Below are positions 7,326-14,692 of a stretch of DNA of 18,846 nucleotides, piece after piece. A program made the translations under genes and the position numbers. Source of the DNA: Candidatus Faecivivens stercorigallinarum. Lineage in GTDB: Bacteria > Bacillota > Clostridia > Oscillospirales > Ruminococcaceae. Under the pieces are notes generated by a model. That model made no database searches, was not told the origin of the DNA, and worked only from the letters and a program-made list of their open reading frames with translations. The number at the start of each line of letters is the position of its first letter. Position 1 is the stretch's first letter. The stretch is from the NCBI GenBank assembly GCA_018715465.1, contig DVLN01000188.1, forward strand, positions 1 through 18,846, read 5' to 3'.

Positions 7326-7354
7326 TTTTCAGGGCGGGGGAAAAATGCTATAAT
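7326..7354 (+). promoter_or_regulatory. Extended -10 promoter of the HAD phosphatase gene
   Basis: TGCTATAAT (7346-7354) is a TGn-extended -10 box. The sequence at the -35 position, TTTTCA (7326-7331), is weak, which is common for extended -10 promoters. Confidence 0.6.
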
Positions 7355-7403
7355 ATAGCCAAAACAAGACTTTCAATACTGACGATTCAGGTGATCAAAT
7401 TTT

Positions 7404-8189
7404 ATGAAACCGATTTCCGAAATGACAGCCGCCTCGCTGTCCTCTGTTCGCTATATCCTCCACGATATCGACGATACCATTACCAACGACGGGAAACTCC
7501 TCCCGGAAAGCTATGCGGCCCTCTGGAAACTCTCCCGCGCCGGATTCAAGGTCATTCCGGTGACCGGACGCCCGGCTGGATGGTGCGACATGATCCTGCG
7601 TCAGTGGCCGGTGGATGCGGTGGTCGGAGAGAACGGAGCGTTTGTCGATTACTTTGAGGGGAGTACCAAAAAGCGGTTTTTCCATCCGGCCGTCCCGAAA
7701 GAGCGGCTGAGCGAAAAACTGAACGAAATTAAAGAGACCTGCCTGAAAGAGGTGCCCGGGTGCAGGGTGTCGAAGGACCAGTCCTACCGGGTATGCGACC
7801 TTGCGATCGACTTTAACGAGGATGTACACCTAGGGCTGGCTGCAGCTGAAAAAATCCGTGCGATTGCCGGGCGGTTCGGTGCGGTCGCAAAGGTTAGCTC
7901 GATTCATGTCAACATCTGGTTCGGGGACTATACCAAGGTCGGGATGGCGGAATTATTCCTGCGCCAGCAGCTGGGGGAAGACCGGCTGGAAGATAAGGTG
8001 ATCTTTTTCGGGGATTCCCCCAACGATGAGCCAATGTTTGAACGGTTCCCGCTGTCGGTCGGGGTGGCAAATATCCGGCCGTTTGCCGGGAGTCTTGAAC
8101 ATCTGCCTGCCTTTGTGACCGAAGGGGAAGGCGGGCTCGGGTTTGCTGAGGCTGTTGAGCTGCTGGTTCGGATGAAAGGTAATGACTGA
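7404..8189 (+). CDS. HAD-IIB family hydrolase (sugar-phosphatase-like)
   Basis: The 261-residue cytoplasmic protein has the HAD motifs in order. Motif I is ILHDIDDTIT, with nucleophile Asp21 and acid/base Asp23. Motif II is the threonine in VIPVTGRP, and the motif III lysine is in YTKVGMAELF. Motif IV is FFGDSPNDEPMF. The cap lies between motifs II and III, the C2 arrangement of the IIB (Cof, sucrose-phosphatase, mannosyl-phosphoglycerate phosphatase) group. It probably hydrolyses a phosphorylated sugar or small metabolite, but the substrate is not readable. The ATG at 7404 has AGGTGA nine bases upstream. The next gene starts eight bases before this one ends, so the two are translationally coupled. 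Confidence 0.85.
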   Translation: MKPISEMTAASLSSVRYILHDIDDTITNDGKLLPESYAALWKLSRAGFKVIPVTGRPAGWCDMILRQWPVDAVVGENGAFVDYFEGSTKKRFFHPAVPKERLSEKLNEIKETCLKEVPGCRVSKDQSYRVCDLAIDFNEDVHLGLAAAEKIRAIAGRFGAVAKVSSIHVNIWFGDYTKVGMAELFLRQQLGEDRLEDKVIFFGDSPNDEPMFERFPLSVGVANIRPFAGSLEHLPAFVTEGEGGLGFAEAVELLVRMKGND

Positions 8190-8460
8190 AAGGGACGTTT
8201 GCTGTGAAACGGTATATTACTTATTGGATTTTGTCGGGTATCTGGGTGGTAGAAGCAATGTCAATCTGTTTGACCACCGGCCGGCGGCAGTTGTCGGATG
8301 GGGGTTCTTTGCGGCGGTGCTTTTCGCCGCACTGGCCATCGGAGAGACGATCGCATACAGAAAATACGGTGAGCCAAACCGCTGGACCCGGCGGCTCGGA
8401 CTGGCAGCGTTTGTGCTGCTGGTGCTGGGGTTTATCGTGGTTTTGCTGGTCAGCAGATGA
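8182..8460 (+). CDS. Small membrane protein of uncertain reading frame
   Basis: The frame opened by ATG 8182 gives 92 residues with two hydrophobic segments, about residues 36-57 and 74-91, joined by a basic loop (AYRKYGEPNRW). I do not recognise the family. The first 35 residues look unlike a protein start and the ATG has a poorly spaced site, AAAGG only two bases away. In the +1 frame a GTG at 8204 has AAAGGG nine bases upstream and begins KRYITYWILSGIWVVEA, a convincing membrane helix, but that frame then turns polar and stays open through the terminator. The true product may begin in one frame and end in the other, which would mean a frameshift, a sequencing error or a decayed gene somewhere between about 8260 and 8305. 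Confidence 0.5.
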   Translation: MTERDVCCETVYYLLDFVGYLGGRSNVNLFDHRPAAVVGWGFFAAVLFAALAIGETIAYRKYGEPNRWTRRLGLAAFVLLVLGFIVVLLVSR

Positions 8461-8470
8461 TGAAAAAATA

Positions 8471-8514
8471 AGCGGCCGGAAGGCGGGAGCTATACCCACT
8501 TTCCGGCCGTTTTT
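8471..8514 (+). terminator. Terminator between the convergent HAD operon and rex
   Basis: CGGCCGGAA (8473-8481) and TTCCGGCCG (8501-8509) are perfect inverted copies followed by TTTTT (8510-8514). On the minus strand a TTTTTT run lies four bases beyond the stem, so it can probably also stop rex transcription. Confidence 0.88.
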
Positions 8515-8528
8515 GCCGTTTATTCCAA

Positions 8529-9188
8529 TTATTCAGCGGATGCGTTTTCTTCACTGCGTTCCATTTCACCGAGGTGGTAACAGAGAATCGACAGCGAGTC
8601 CCCGAGGTGGACATTTTCGACGACAATCCCTTTATAGTCCAGCGCGAGGTCATAATGAGAGAAGTTCCAGAACCCCTTGATTCCCAGTCCGACCAGTTCC
8701 CTTGACAGCTTCATCGCCGCTTCTTTCGGGATGCAGAGGATCGCGACGGTTGGGGCTTTGCGGGAGCAGAAGTCATAAAGCGCCTGGATATTCTGTACCG
8801 GGACGCCTGCGATCTGCCGCCCGATCAGCTCGGGGCTGGCGTCGAAGATTCCGACCAGCTCAAACCCGCGGGAGGTGAAGTCCATGTGCTGGGCGATTGC
8901 CCGTCCGAGGTTGCCCGCCCCGATCAGGATGGCTTTCCGATGCTTGCCAAGTCCGAGAATCCGCCCGACCTCTTCATGCAGCGAGCGGACGTTGTATCCA
9001 TACCCTTGCTGACCGAAACCGCCGAAACAGTTGAGATCCTGCCGGATCTGGGAGGCGGTCAGCCCCATCCTTCTGGCGAGATCGCCCGAGGAGATTCTCT
9101 CCACGCCCGCGTCGGCCAGTTCCCGCAGAAAACGATAGTATCGCGGCAGTCTTCGGATGACAGATGCGGAAACGTTGCTTTTGGCCAT
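8529..9188 (-). CDS. rex: Redox-sensing transcriptional repressor Rex
   Basis: The product is 219 residues, the normal Rex length. The winged-helix N-terminus shows the family signature RRLPRYYRFL, then SSGDLARRMG, LTASQIRQDL and FGGFGQQGYGY. The Rossmann domain has GAGNLGRA (residues 90-97) for NAD(H), and the C-terminal swapped helix ends the protein. Rex represses fermentation and respiration genes when NAD+ is high and releases DNA when NADH rises. The start is firm: AGGAGG lies eight bases before the ATG. It is a single-gene unit with its own promoter. No canonical Rex operator is seen in its own upstream region, only a short inverted repeat over the -10 box. Confidence 0.95.
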   Translation of the reverse strand: MAKSNVSASVIRRLPRYYRFLRELADAGVERISSGDLARRMGLTASQIRQDLNCFGGFGQQGYGYNVRSLHEEVGRILGLGKHRKAILIGAGNLGRAIAQHMDFTSRGFELVGIFDASPELIGRQIAGVPVQNIQALYDFCSRKAPTVAILCIPKEAAMKLSRELVGLGIKGFWNFSHYDLALDYKGIVVENVHLGDSLSILCYHLGEMERSEENASAE

Positions 9189-9265
9189 GAAAAAAACCTC
9201 CTGAAAATAAAATATTAAGCAGAGAAACCGTACAGTCTCAGCAGTACAAACATATTTACGTTATG

Positions 9266-9294
9266 ATTTTATCATATTCTATCCAGTTTGTCAA
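9266..9294 (-). promoter_or_regulatory. Promoter of rex with overlapping inverted repeat
   Basis: TTGACA (9294..9289), 17 bases, then TAAAAT (9271..9266) on the minus strand. TATGAT (9262-9267) and ATCATA (9271-9276) are inverted copies around three bases and overlap the -10 box. Confidence 0.8.
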
Positions 9295-9329
9295 TTTAGC
9301 ATGCTGAAAGATCGTAGATTTCTCTGTAA

Positions 9330-9367
9330 AATATCAAAAGCCGCGGCGAAAAGAGATTCGCCGCGGC
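9330..9367 (-). terminator. Terminator of the purB-acn-icd unit
   Basis: On the minus strand a ten-base perfect GC-rich stem (9367..9358 with 9349..9340) is followed by TTTT and further T-rich bases. It lies 22 bases after the icd stop. Confidence 0.92.
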
Positions 9368-9389
9368 AGCAGGGAAGATACATAAATAT

Positions 9390-10601
9390 TTACAGCAGGA
9401 CCGCCAGTTTGTTTGCGACAACCGTCAAAAATTCGCTGGTGCCGACCTTGACCTTGTTCTCCAGCTGAGAGGAGACATACAGATCGCCGGTCATGACGCC
9501 GTCTTCGATGGTGTCGATGGTGGCCTTTTCCAGCAGTTTTGCAAACCGGACCAGTTCGGGCAGTTTGTCCAGCTCACCGCGTTTGCGCAGTGCGCCCGAC
9601 CATGCAAAGATAGTCGCGACCGAGTTGGTAGAGGTGGGTTCGCCTTTGAGGTACTTGTAGTAATGGCGCTGGACGGTGCCGTGGGCGGCCTCGTACTCAT
9701 AAACGCCGTCGGGGGAGACCAGTACCGAAGTCATCATTGCAAGCGAACCGTAAGCCGTCGCGACCATGTCGGACATGACGTCGCCGTCGTAGTTCTTGCA
9801 GGCCCAGATATAGCCGCCTTCCGAGCGGATGACACGGGCGACCGCGTCGTCGATCAGGGTATAGAAATACTCGATACCCGCTTCCTTAAACTTGTCGGCA
9901 TATTCCTTTTCATAGATCTCGGCAAAGATATCCTTGAAATGGTGGTCGTAGGTCTTGGAGATGGTGTCTTTGGTCGCAAACCAGACATCCTGATGGGTGT
10001 CCAGCCCGTAGCTCAGGCAGGCGCGTGCAAAGGATTCGATCGAGGAATCGACATTGTGGATGCCCTGGACGATACCGGCGCTGTCCTTGAAATCAAACAC
10101 GGTGCTGCGGGTTTCGCTGCCGTCAGGCCCGGTCATGACCAGCTCAGCGCGGCTGCCCTGCGGGATGCGCATTTCAGTATTTTTGTAGACATCGCCATAG
10201 GCATGTCTTGCAATCGTGATCGGCTTTTTCCAGCTGGGGATGTAGGGGACCAGCCCTTTGACCATGATCGGCGCACGGAAGACAGTTCCGTCCAGCATCG
10301 CGCGAATGGTGGCGTTGGGAGATTTCCACATCTCCTTGAGGTTGTATTCCTCCATCCGGGCGGCGTTGGGGGTGATGGTTGCGCACTTGACGGCGACGCC
10401 GTACTTTTTGGTTGCGAGGGCCGAGTCGATGGTCACCTGGTCGTTGGTCTCGTTGCGGTACTCAAGGCCGAGGTCATAATATTCAGTCTTGAGGTCGACA
10501 AACGGGAGAATCAGTTTTTCCTTGATCAGTTTCCAGATGACTCTGGTCATCTCGTCGCCGTCCATCTCGACCAGCGGGGTTTTCATTTGAATTTTCGCCA
10601 T
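9390..10601 (-). CDS. icd: Isocitrate dehydrogenase (NADP+), eukaryotic-like type
   Basis: The product of 403 residues converts isocitrate to 2-oxoglutarate, CO2 and NADPH. It resembles the homodimeric class typified by human IDH1 rather than the E. coli enzyme. Substrate motifs are KSPNATIR and the arginine in ARHAYGD; metal-binding aspartates lie in DGDVMSDMVA; AYGSLAMMTSVLVSPDG follows. NADP contacts are EAAHGTVQRHY and PTSTNSVATIFAW. It is complete. ATG 10601 is chosen because AAGGG lies ten bases upstream; an in-frame TTG three codons earlier is the alternative. It begins 29 bases after acn, with no promoter or terminator between them, so the two are co-transcribed and catalyse consecutive steps. 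Confidence 0.96.
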   Translation of the reverse strand: MAKIQMKTPLVEMDGDEMTRVIWKLIKEKLILPFVDLKTEYYDLGLEYRNETNDQVTIDSALATKKYGVAVKCATITPNAARMEEYNLKEMWKSPNATIRAMLDGTVFRAPIMVKGLVPYIPSWKKPITIARHAYGDVYKNTEMRIPQGSRAELVMTGPDGSETRSTVFDFKDSAGIVQGIHNVDSSIESFARACLSYGLDTHQDVWFATKDTISKTYDHHFKDIFAEIYEKEYADKFKEAGIEYFYTLIDDAVARVIRSEGGYIWACKNYDGDVMSDMVATAYGSLAMMTSVLVSPDGVYEYEAAHGTVQRHYYKYLKGEPTSTNSVATIFAWSGALRKRGELDKLPELVRFAKLLEKATIDTIEDGVMTGDLYVSSQLENKVKVGTSEFLTVVANKLAVLL

Positions 10602-10630
10602 AATATTCAATCCCTTCTTCTTATCCGAAC

Positions 10631-12904
10631 TCAGTCTTTGCCGTAACCAGCCGCATAATAGTTCATCAGGCAGCCTTCCAGAATAATCGTCTTTTCATCC
10701 TCGGTCAGTCCGCCCAGATGCAGCGTGATGTCATGGACGCTGCCGTCCGATTTAATCATCTTACCGGTTATCGTATCAGCACCGCTGCGGATGAATTCGC
10801 GGATTCCCTCAACATACAGGAAATCGCCGCTTTCATATGCAAACGGTTCCGATTCATCAATCGTAAACGGGACAATGCCCCAGTTGATGCAGTTGGAGCG
10901 GTAGCGTTTGGTCGCATAGCTGTAGGCGATGTTTGCACCGCCGCCCAGCACCCGCTGGCAGGATGCGGCCTGTTCTCTTGCGCTTCCGTCGCCGGGACGG
11001 CAGGCAAATACGCCGGAACCATAGCTGATATTTTTCAGGGCATCCGTATCCAGTCCCAGTGCACCCAGTACCATTTCCAGGCTGTCGGCAACTTTGCCTT
11101 CCTTGATTGCAGCAGCGTCCGCCTGAACCGCCTTGGAGCGCGGCACATAGTCGGGTACGCGGCGGGAGAGGGCAAATTCCGAGAGCTTGAGCGGGTTGGA
11201 ACGATAGGAAGAGGTCTCGCCCGAGGGGATCAGCTCGTCGGTCGTCGTGACCGGGTCCTTGATGACCGCGGCCAGCTGGATCAAGAGGTTATCCTGGAGC
11301 TTGTCAAACTTCGGCCAGTCGGTGATATTCGGCCCGAGCCGGAGTTCGGCGTTCGGGTCGGCCTTGCCGAAGCCGTAGTAGCAGCGTTTTGCATAGATTT
11401 CGCGGTCGTAGTTGTAGGGCAGATCGGGCACATCATAATCGACATCCGCGGCACTCGTCAGCACACCGCCGTTTGCAGCGGTCGCCGCGATCGAGCGGGC
11501 GTCCATCAGCGCGACTGCCGACAGCTGGCCCTGGCCCGGCTTGGAGCCTTCCCGGTTGGGGAAGTTGCGGGTGGTATGGCGGATGGAGAGGCCATTGTTG
11601 GAGGGGACGTCGCCTGCACCGAAGCAGGGACCGCAGAAAGCGGTCTTCATGATGCAGCCTGCTTCCAGCAGGTCAGCCGCAACGCCGTTTCTGGTGACCG
11701 CCATGCTGACGGGGACCGAAGCGGGGTAGACGTTGAGGGCAAAATAGCCGTTGCCGGTGGATTTCCCTTCCAGGATTGCCGCCGCTTCGACCAAGTTTTC
11801 ATAAAGCCCGCCGGCACATCCGGCGATGACACCCTGATCGACATGGATTTTCCCATCGACGATCTTGTCGGTCAGATGGAGGGAAACCTTGTCGCCGAAG
11901 GTTTCTTTTGCCTCTGCCTCGACCGCTGCCAGAATCTCATAGGGATTTTCCTGCAATTCGCGGATGGTATAGGCGTTGGAGGGATGGAAGGGCAGCGCGA
12001 TCATCGGTTCGACGGTCGAAAGGTCAATTTCGATCATCCGGTCGTAGTATGCAACCTCACCGGGGTTCAGCTGGCGGTAACGTTCGGGGTGCCCGTGCAG
12101 TTTATAGAACTGATGGGTCGTTTCATCGGTCTGCCAGATAGAGGACAGGCAGGCGGTTTCGGTGGTCATGACGTCGATGCCCAGACGGAAGTCGTTGGAG
12201 AGGTTCGCGACGCCCGGCCCGACGAATTCGAGAATCCGGTTGGTGACAAACCCTTGTTTGAAGACAGCGCCGCAGAGCGCGATCGCGACGTCATGCGGGC
12301 CGACGCCGTGGCGGGGTTTGCCGGTCAGATAGACCAGCACCACTTCGGGGGCGTCAATGTCGTATGTATTGGACAGCAGCTGCTTGACCAGCTCCGGGCC
12401 GCCCTCACCGATGCCCATATTGCCGATTGCACCGTAACGGGTATGGGAGTCAGACCCGAGGATCATATTGCCGCAGGCCGCCATCTCTTCACGGGCATAC
12501 TGATGGATAACCGACTGGTTGACCGGGACATAGATACCGCCATACTTTTTGGCTGCCGACAGACCGAAGACATGGTCGTCCTCATTGATGGTGCCGCCGA
12601 CTGCACACAGCGAGTTGTGGCAGTTGGTCATCGCATAGGGAATCGGGAACTCTTTCAGTCCGCTGGCTCTGGCCGTCTGGATAATGCCGACATAGGTGAT
12701 GTCGTGGGACATCAGCGCGTCGAATTTCAGCCGCATCTTTTTGCCGCCTGCGCGGTCATGCGCCCGCATGATCTGATAGGCGATGGTGTTTTCCCGCGCC
12801 GTATCGGGCGAGAGGGGGGCAGACGCAGTGGCAGTGTATTCCTCTGCGGGGACGACTTTTTCGCCCTGTAACAGATAGACACCCTGTTGGGTCAGTTTGA
12901 TCAT
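10631..12904 (-). CDS. acn: Aconitate hydratase (divergent 'hydratase' subfamily)
   Basis: The 757-residue product belongs to the aconitase superfamily and should interconvert citrate and isocitrate through a [4Fe-4S] cluster. The probable ligands are Cys363 in IAGCAGG, Cys424 and Cys427 in FCGPCFG; spacing is close to that of mitochondrial aconitase. Other family segments are SHDITYVGIIQTARASG, TNCHNS, GSDSHTRYGAIGNMGIGEGG and ALPFHPSN. The first cysteine lies in C-A-G-G instead of the usual C-T-N, which marks a subgroup common in Clostridia that databases often call simply hydratase. The icd gene directly downstream supports citrate as substrate. The start has GGAGGT nine bases before the ATG. 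It follows purB after 74 bases that contain a strong hairpin but no T-tract. Confidence 0.9.
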   Translation of the reverse strand: MIKLTQQGVYLLQGEKVVPAEEYTATASAPLSPDTARENTIAYQIMRAHDRAGGKKMRLKFDALMSHDITYVGIIQTARASGLKEFPIPYAMTNCHNSLCAVGGTINEDDHVFGLSAAKKYGGIYVPVNQSVIHQYAREEMAACGNMILGSDSHTRYGAIGNMGIGEGGPELVKQLLSNTYDIDAPEVVLVYLTGKPRHGVGPHDVAIALCGAVFKQGFVTNRILEFVGPGVANLSNDFRLGIDVMTTETACLSSIWQTDETTHQFYKLHGHPERYRQLNPGEVAYYDRMIEIDLSTVEPMIALPFHPSNAYTIRELQENPYEILAAVEAEAKETFGDKVSLHLTDKIVDGKIHVDQGVIAGCAGGLYENLVEAAAILEGKSTGNGYFALNVYPASVPVSMAVTRNGVAADLLEAGCIMKTAFCGPCFGAGDVPSNNGLSIRHTTRNFPNREGSKPGQGQLSAVALMDARSIAATAANGGVLTSAADVDYDVPDLPYNYDREIYAKRCYYGFGKADPNAELRLGPNITDWPKFDKLQDNLLIQLAAVIKDPVTTTDELIPSGETSSYRSNPLKLSEFALSRRVPDYVPRSKAVQADAAAIKEGKVADSLEMVLGALGLDTDALKNISYGSGVFACRPGDGSAREQAASCQRVLGGGANIAYSYATKRYRSNCINWGIVPFTIDESEPFAYESGDFLYVEGIREFIRSGADTITGKMIKSDGSVHDITLHLGGLTEDEKTIILEGCLMNYYAAGYGKD

Positions 12905-12928
12905 TGACAGAACACCTCCGATTGTCAG

Positions 12929-12952
12929 CCGGGCGGATAAACGCCCGCCCGG
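12929..12952 (-). other. GC-rich hairpin between purB and acn
   Basis: CCGGGCGG and CCGCCCGG form a perfect eight-pair stem around an eight-base loop, located between the purB stop and the acn ribosome-binding site. No U-tract follows, so it is probably not a terminator. It may act as an mRNA stability or processing element separating purB from acn-icd. That role is inference. Confidence 0.65.
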
Positions 12953-12978
12953 TCATCCGTTTCAAAATATGCTGCGGC

Positions 12979-14409
12979 TTATACCTTCAGGTCGGCAGTT
13001 TCACCGAGCAGTTCACTGTTTGCATCGAGAATCGGTTTGATCAGATTGCCGAGGAACTCGTCCACCTGCTGAGGTGCACGGCCGACGAAATTGATCGGCT
13101 GCATTTCCGCGAGGATTTCCTCTTTGGTCAGACCGAAGGACGGGTCAGCACAGACGCGGTCGATCAGGTCGTTTTCGCCGCCCTCTTCCTTGACAACCCT
13201 TGCGGCTGCCTGAGAATGGACACGCAGTTTTTCATGCAGCTGCTGGCGGTCGCCGCCTTTTTTTACAGCCTGCATCATGATATTTTCGGTCGCCATAAAG
13301 GGGAGCTCTCTCATAACCCGCGCGGTGATCACCTTCGGGTAGACGACCAGATCAGCGGTGACGTTGAGCATGATGTCGAGGATACCGTCAACCGCGAGGA
13401 AGCCTTCCGCAACGGCAATCCGCTTGTTGGCCGAGTCGTCCAGCGTCCGTTCAAACCACTGGGTAGCGGTGGTGAACGCCGGGTTCATCATATCGACGAT
13501 GACATATCTTGCCAGCGAGCAGATTCTCTCACTGCGCATCGGGTTGCGTTTATAGGGCATAGCGGAGGAACCGATCTGATTCTTCTCGAAAGGTTCTTCC
13601 ATCTCCTTGAAGTTCTGCAAAAGCCGCAGGTCGGTTGCAAACTTGGAAGCGGACTCTGCGACGCCAGCCAGCGTTGCGAGGATCGCAGCGTCAATCTTTC
13701 TGGAATAGGTCTGGCCGGAAACCGGAACCACGCCATCAAATCCCATCTCAGCGCAGATGATTTCATCCATCTTTTTGATCTTGTCTGTGTCGCCCTCAAA
13801 CAGTTCCATAAAGGAAGCCTGGGTGCCGGTCGTGCCCTTGGAGCCGAGGAGCTTGAGGTTTTTGATGCGGTAGTCGATCTCGTCCAGATCGTACAGCAGC
13901 TCATTCATCCACAAAGTAGCGCGCTTGCCAACGGTGGTCAGCTGAGCGGGCTGGAGGTGGGTATAGGCGAGACAGGGAAGGTTTTTATACTGATCGGCAA
14001 ATTTAGCCAGATTGTTCAGAACATTGATAATCTTTCTTCTGACCACCTGCAAAGCGTCCCGCATGATGACCACGTCGGTATTGTCGCCGACATAGCAGGA
14101 GGTAGCGCCCAGATGGATGATGCCCTTTGCATTGGGGCACTGGAGGCCGTAAGCGTAGACATGGCTCATTACATCATGCCGGACGAGTTTTTCTCTCGCT
14201 TCGGCTTCTTCGTAGTTGATGTCATCTTTATGCGCAACCAGCTCGTCGATCTGCTGCTGGGAAATCGGCAGGCCGAGCTGATGTTCAGCCTTGGCCAGTG
14301 CAATCCACAGAAGACGCCAGGTCTTGAATTTTTTATCCTGGGAGAACAGGTACTGCATTTCCTTGGAGGCGTAGCGCGCGCCGAAGGGGCTTTCGTAAGT
14401 ATTCCGCAT
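12979..14409 (-). CDS. purB: Adenylosuccinate lyase
   Basis: The 476-residue protein cleaves adenylosuccinate to AMP and SAICAR to AICAR, releasing fumarate both times, in purine synthesis. The fumarase/ASL signature SSAMPYKRNP is at residues 281-290. Other hallmarks are LGATSCYVGDNTD, AYTHLQPAQLTT and KGTTGTQASF. It is complete and of normal length. ATG 14409 is preceded by AAAGGA at eight bases; open frame continues upstream but has no start with a ribosome-binding site. It has its own promoter. No terminator lies between it and acn, so it probably heads a purB-acn-icd transcript, an unusual partnership for a purine gene. Confidence 0.96.
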   Translation of the reverse strand: MRNTYESPFGARYASKEMQYLFSQDKKFKTWRLLWIALAKAEHQLGLPISQQQIDELVAHKDDINYEEAEAREKLVRHDVMSHVYAYGLQCPNAKGIIHLGATSCYVGDNTDVVIMRDALQVVRRKIINVLNNLAKFADQYKNLPCLAYTHLQPAQLTTVGKRATLWMNELLYDLDEIDYRIKNLKLLGSKGTTGTQASFMELFEGDTDKIKKMDEIICAEMGFDGVVPVSGQTYSRKIDAAILATLAGVAESASKFATDLRLLQNFKEMEEPFEKNQIGSSAMPYKRNPMRSERICSLARYVIVDMMNPAFTTATQWFERTLDDSANKRIAVAEGFLAVDGILDIMLNVTADLVVYPKVITARVMRELPFMATENIMMQAVKKGGDRQQLHEKLRVHSQAAARVVKEEGGENDLIDRVCADPSFGLTKEEILAEMQPINFVGRAPQQVDEFLGNLIKPILDANSELLGETADLKV

Positions 14410-14486
14410 AAACGTTTTCCTTTCTGTTGCCGCGGGGCGGTTTTCATCGGCATCCTTATCTATAAAAAAGGCGGATGTTTCTTTAT

Positions 14487-14515
14487 ATTTTATCACATTT
14501 TCCTTTATATTGCAA
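14487..14515 (-). promoter_or_regulatory. Promoter of purB
   Basis: TTGCAA (14515..14510), 17 bases, then TAAAAT (14492..14487) on the minus strand. The leader is about 70 bases. The remaining gap up to the aminotransferase (14516-14692) holds that gene's terminator and two copies of a 10-base repeat, and no gene that I can see. Confidence 0.75.
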
Positions 14516-14618
14516 TCATTTACAGCCGATTGCAGCGGGGGGAATCTGTGAATTTTCATACATAACTGGTGTGTGTATATTTCGGGAAGACGGTTGTGAA
14601 AAAATGTCCGCAGATATG

Positions 14619-14652
14619 TAAAAAATCTCCCCGCCGGACGTCCGACAGAGAG
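14619..14652 (-). terminator. Probable terminator of the aminotransferase gene
   Basis: On the minus strand bases 14652..14627 fold into a stem of about eleven pairs, several of them G-U, around an ACGT loop; ATTTTTT follows (14626..14620). It lies about 40 bases after the stop. Confidence 0.7.
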
Positions 14653-14692
14653 AGTTTTCGTGTGTATATGGAGGTTAGATGTGATTTGAAAA

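Noticed and set aside
10718..12871. 717-codon open frame on the plus strand opposite acn
   Set aside because: It is the codon-bias shadow of a clearly recognised aconitase; its product has no motif, no ribosome-binding site and no promoter.
14410..14453. Upstream in-frame extension or leader peptide before purB
   Set aside because: An ATG at 14453 opens a frame that only overlaps purB in another phase, and the extended purB frame has no start with a ribosome-binding site; ATG 14409 matches family N-termini.
12904..14565. 553-codon open frame on the plus strand opposite purB
   Set aside because: It is an antisense shadow of purB, whose signature motifs are intact; no start signals were found.
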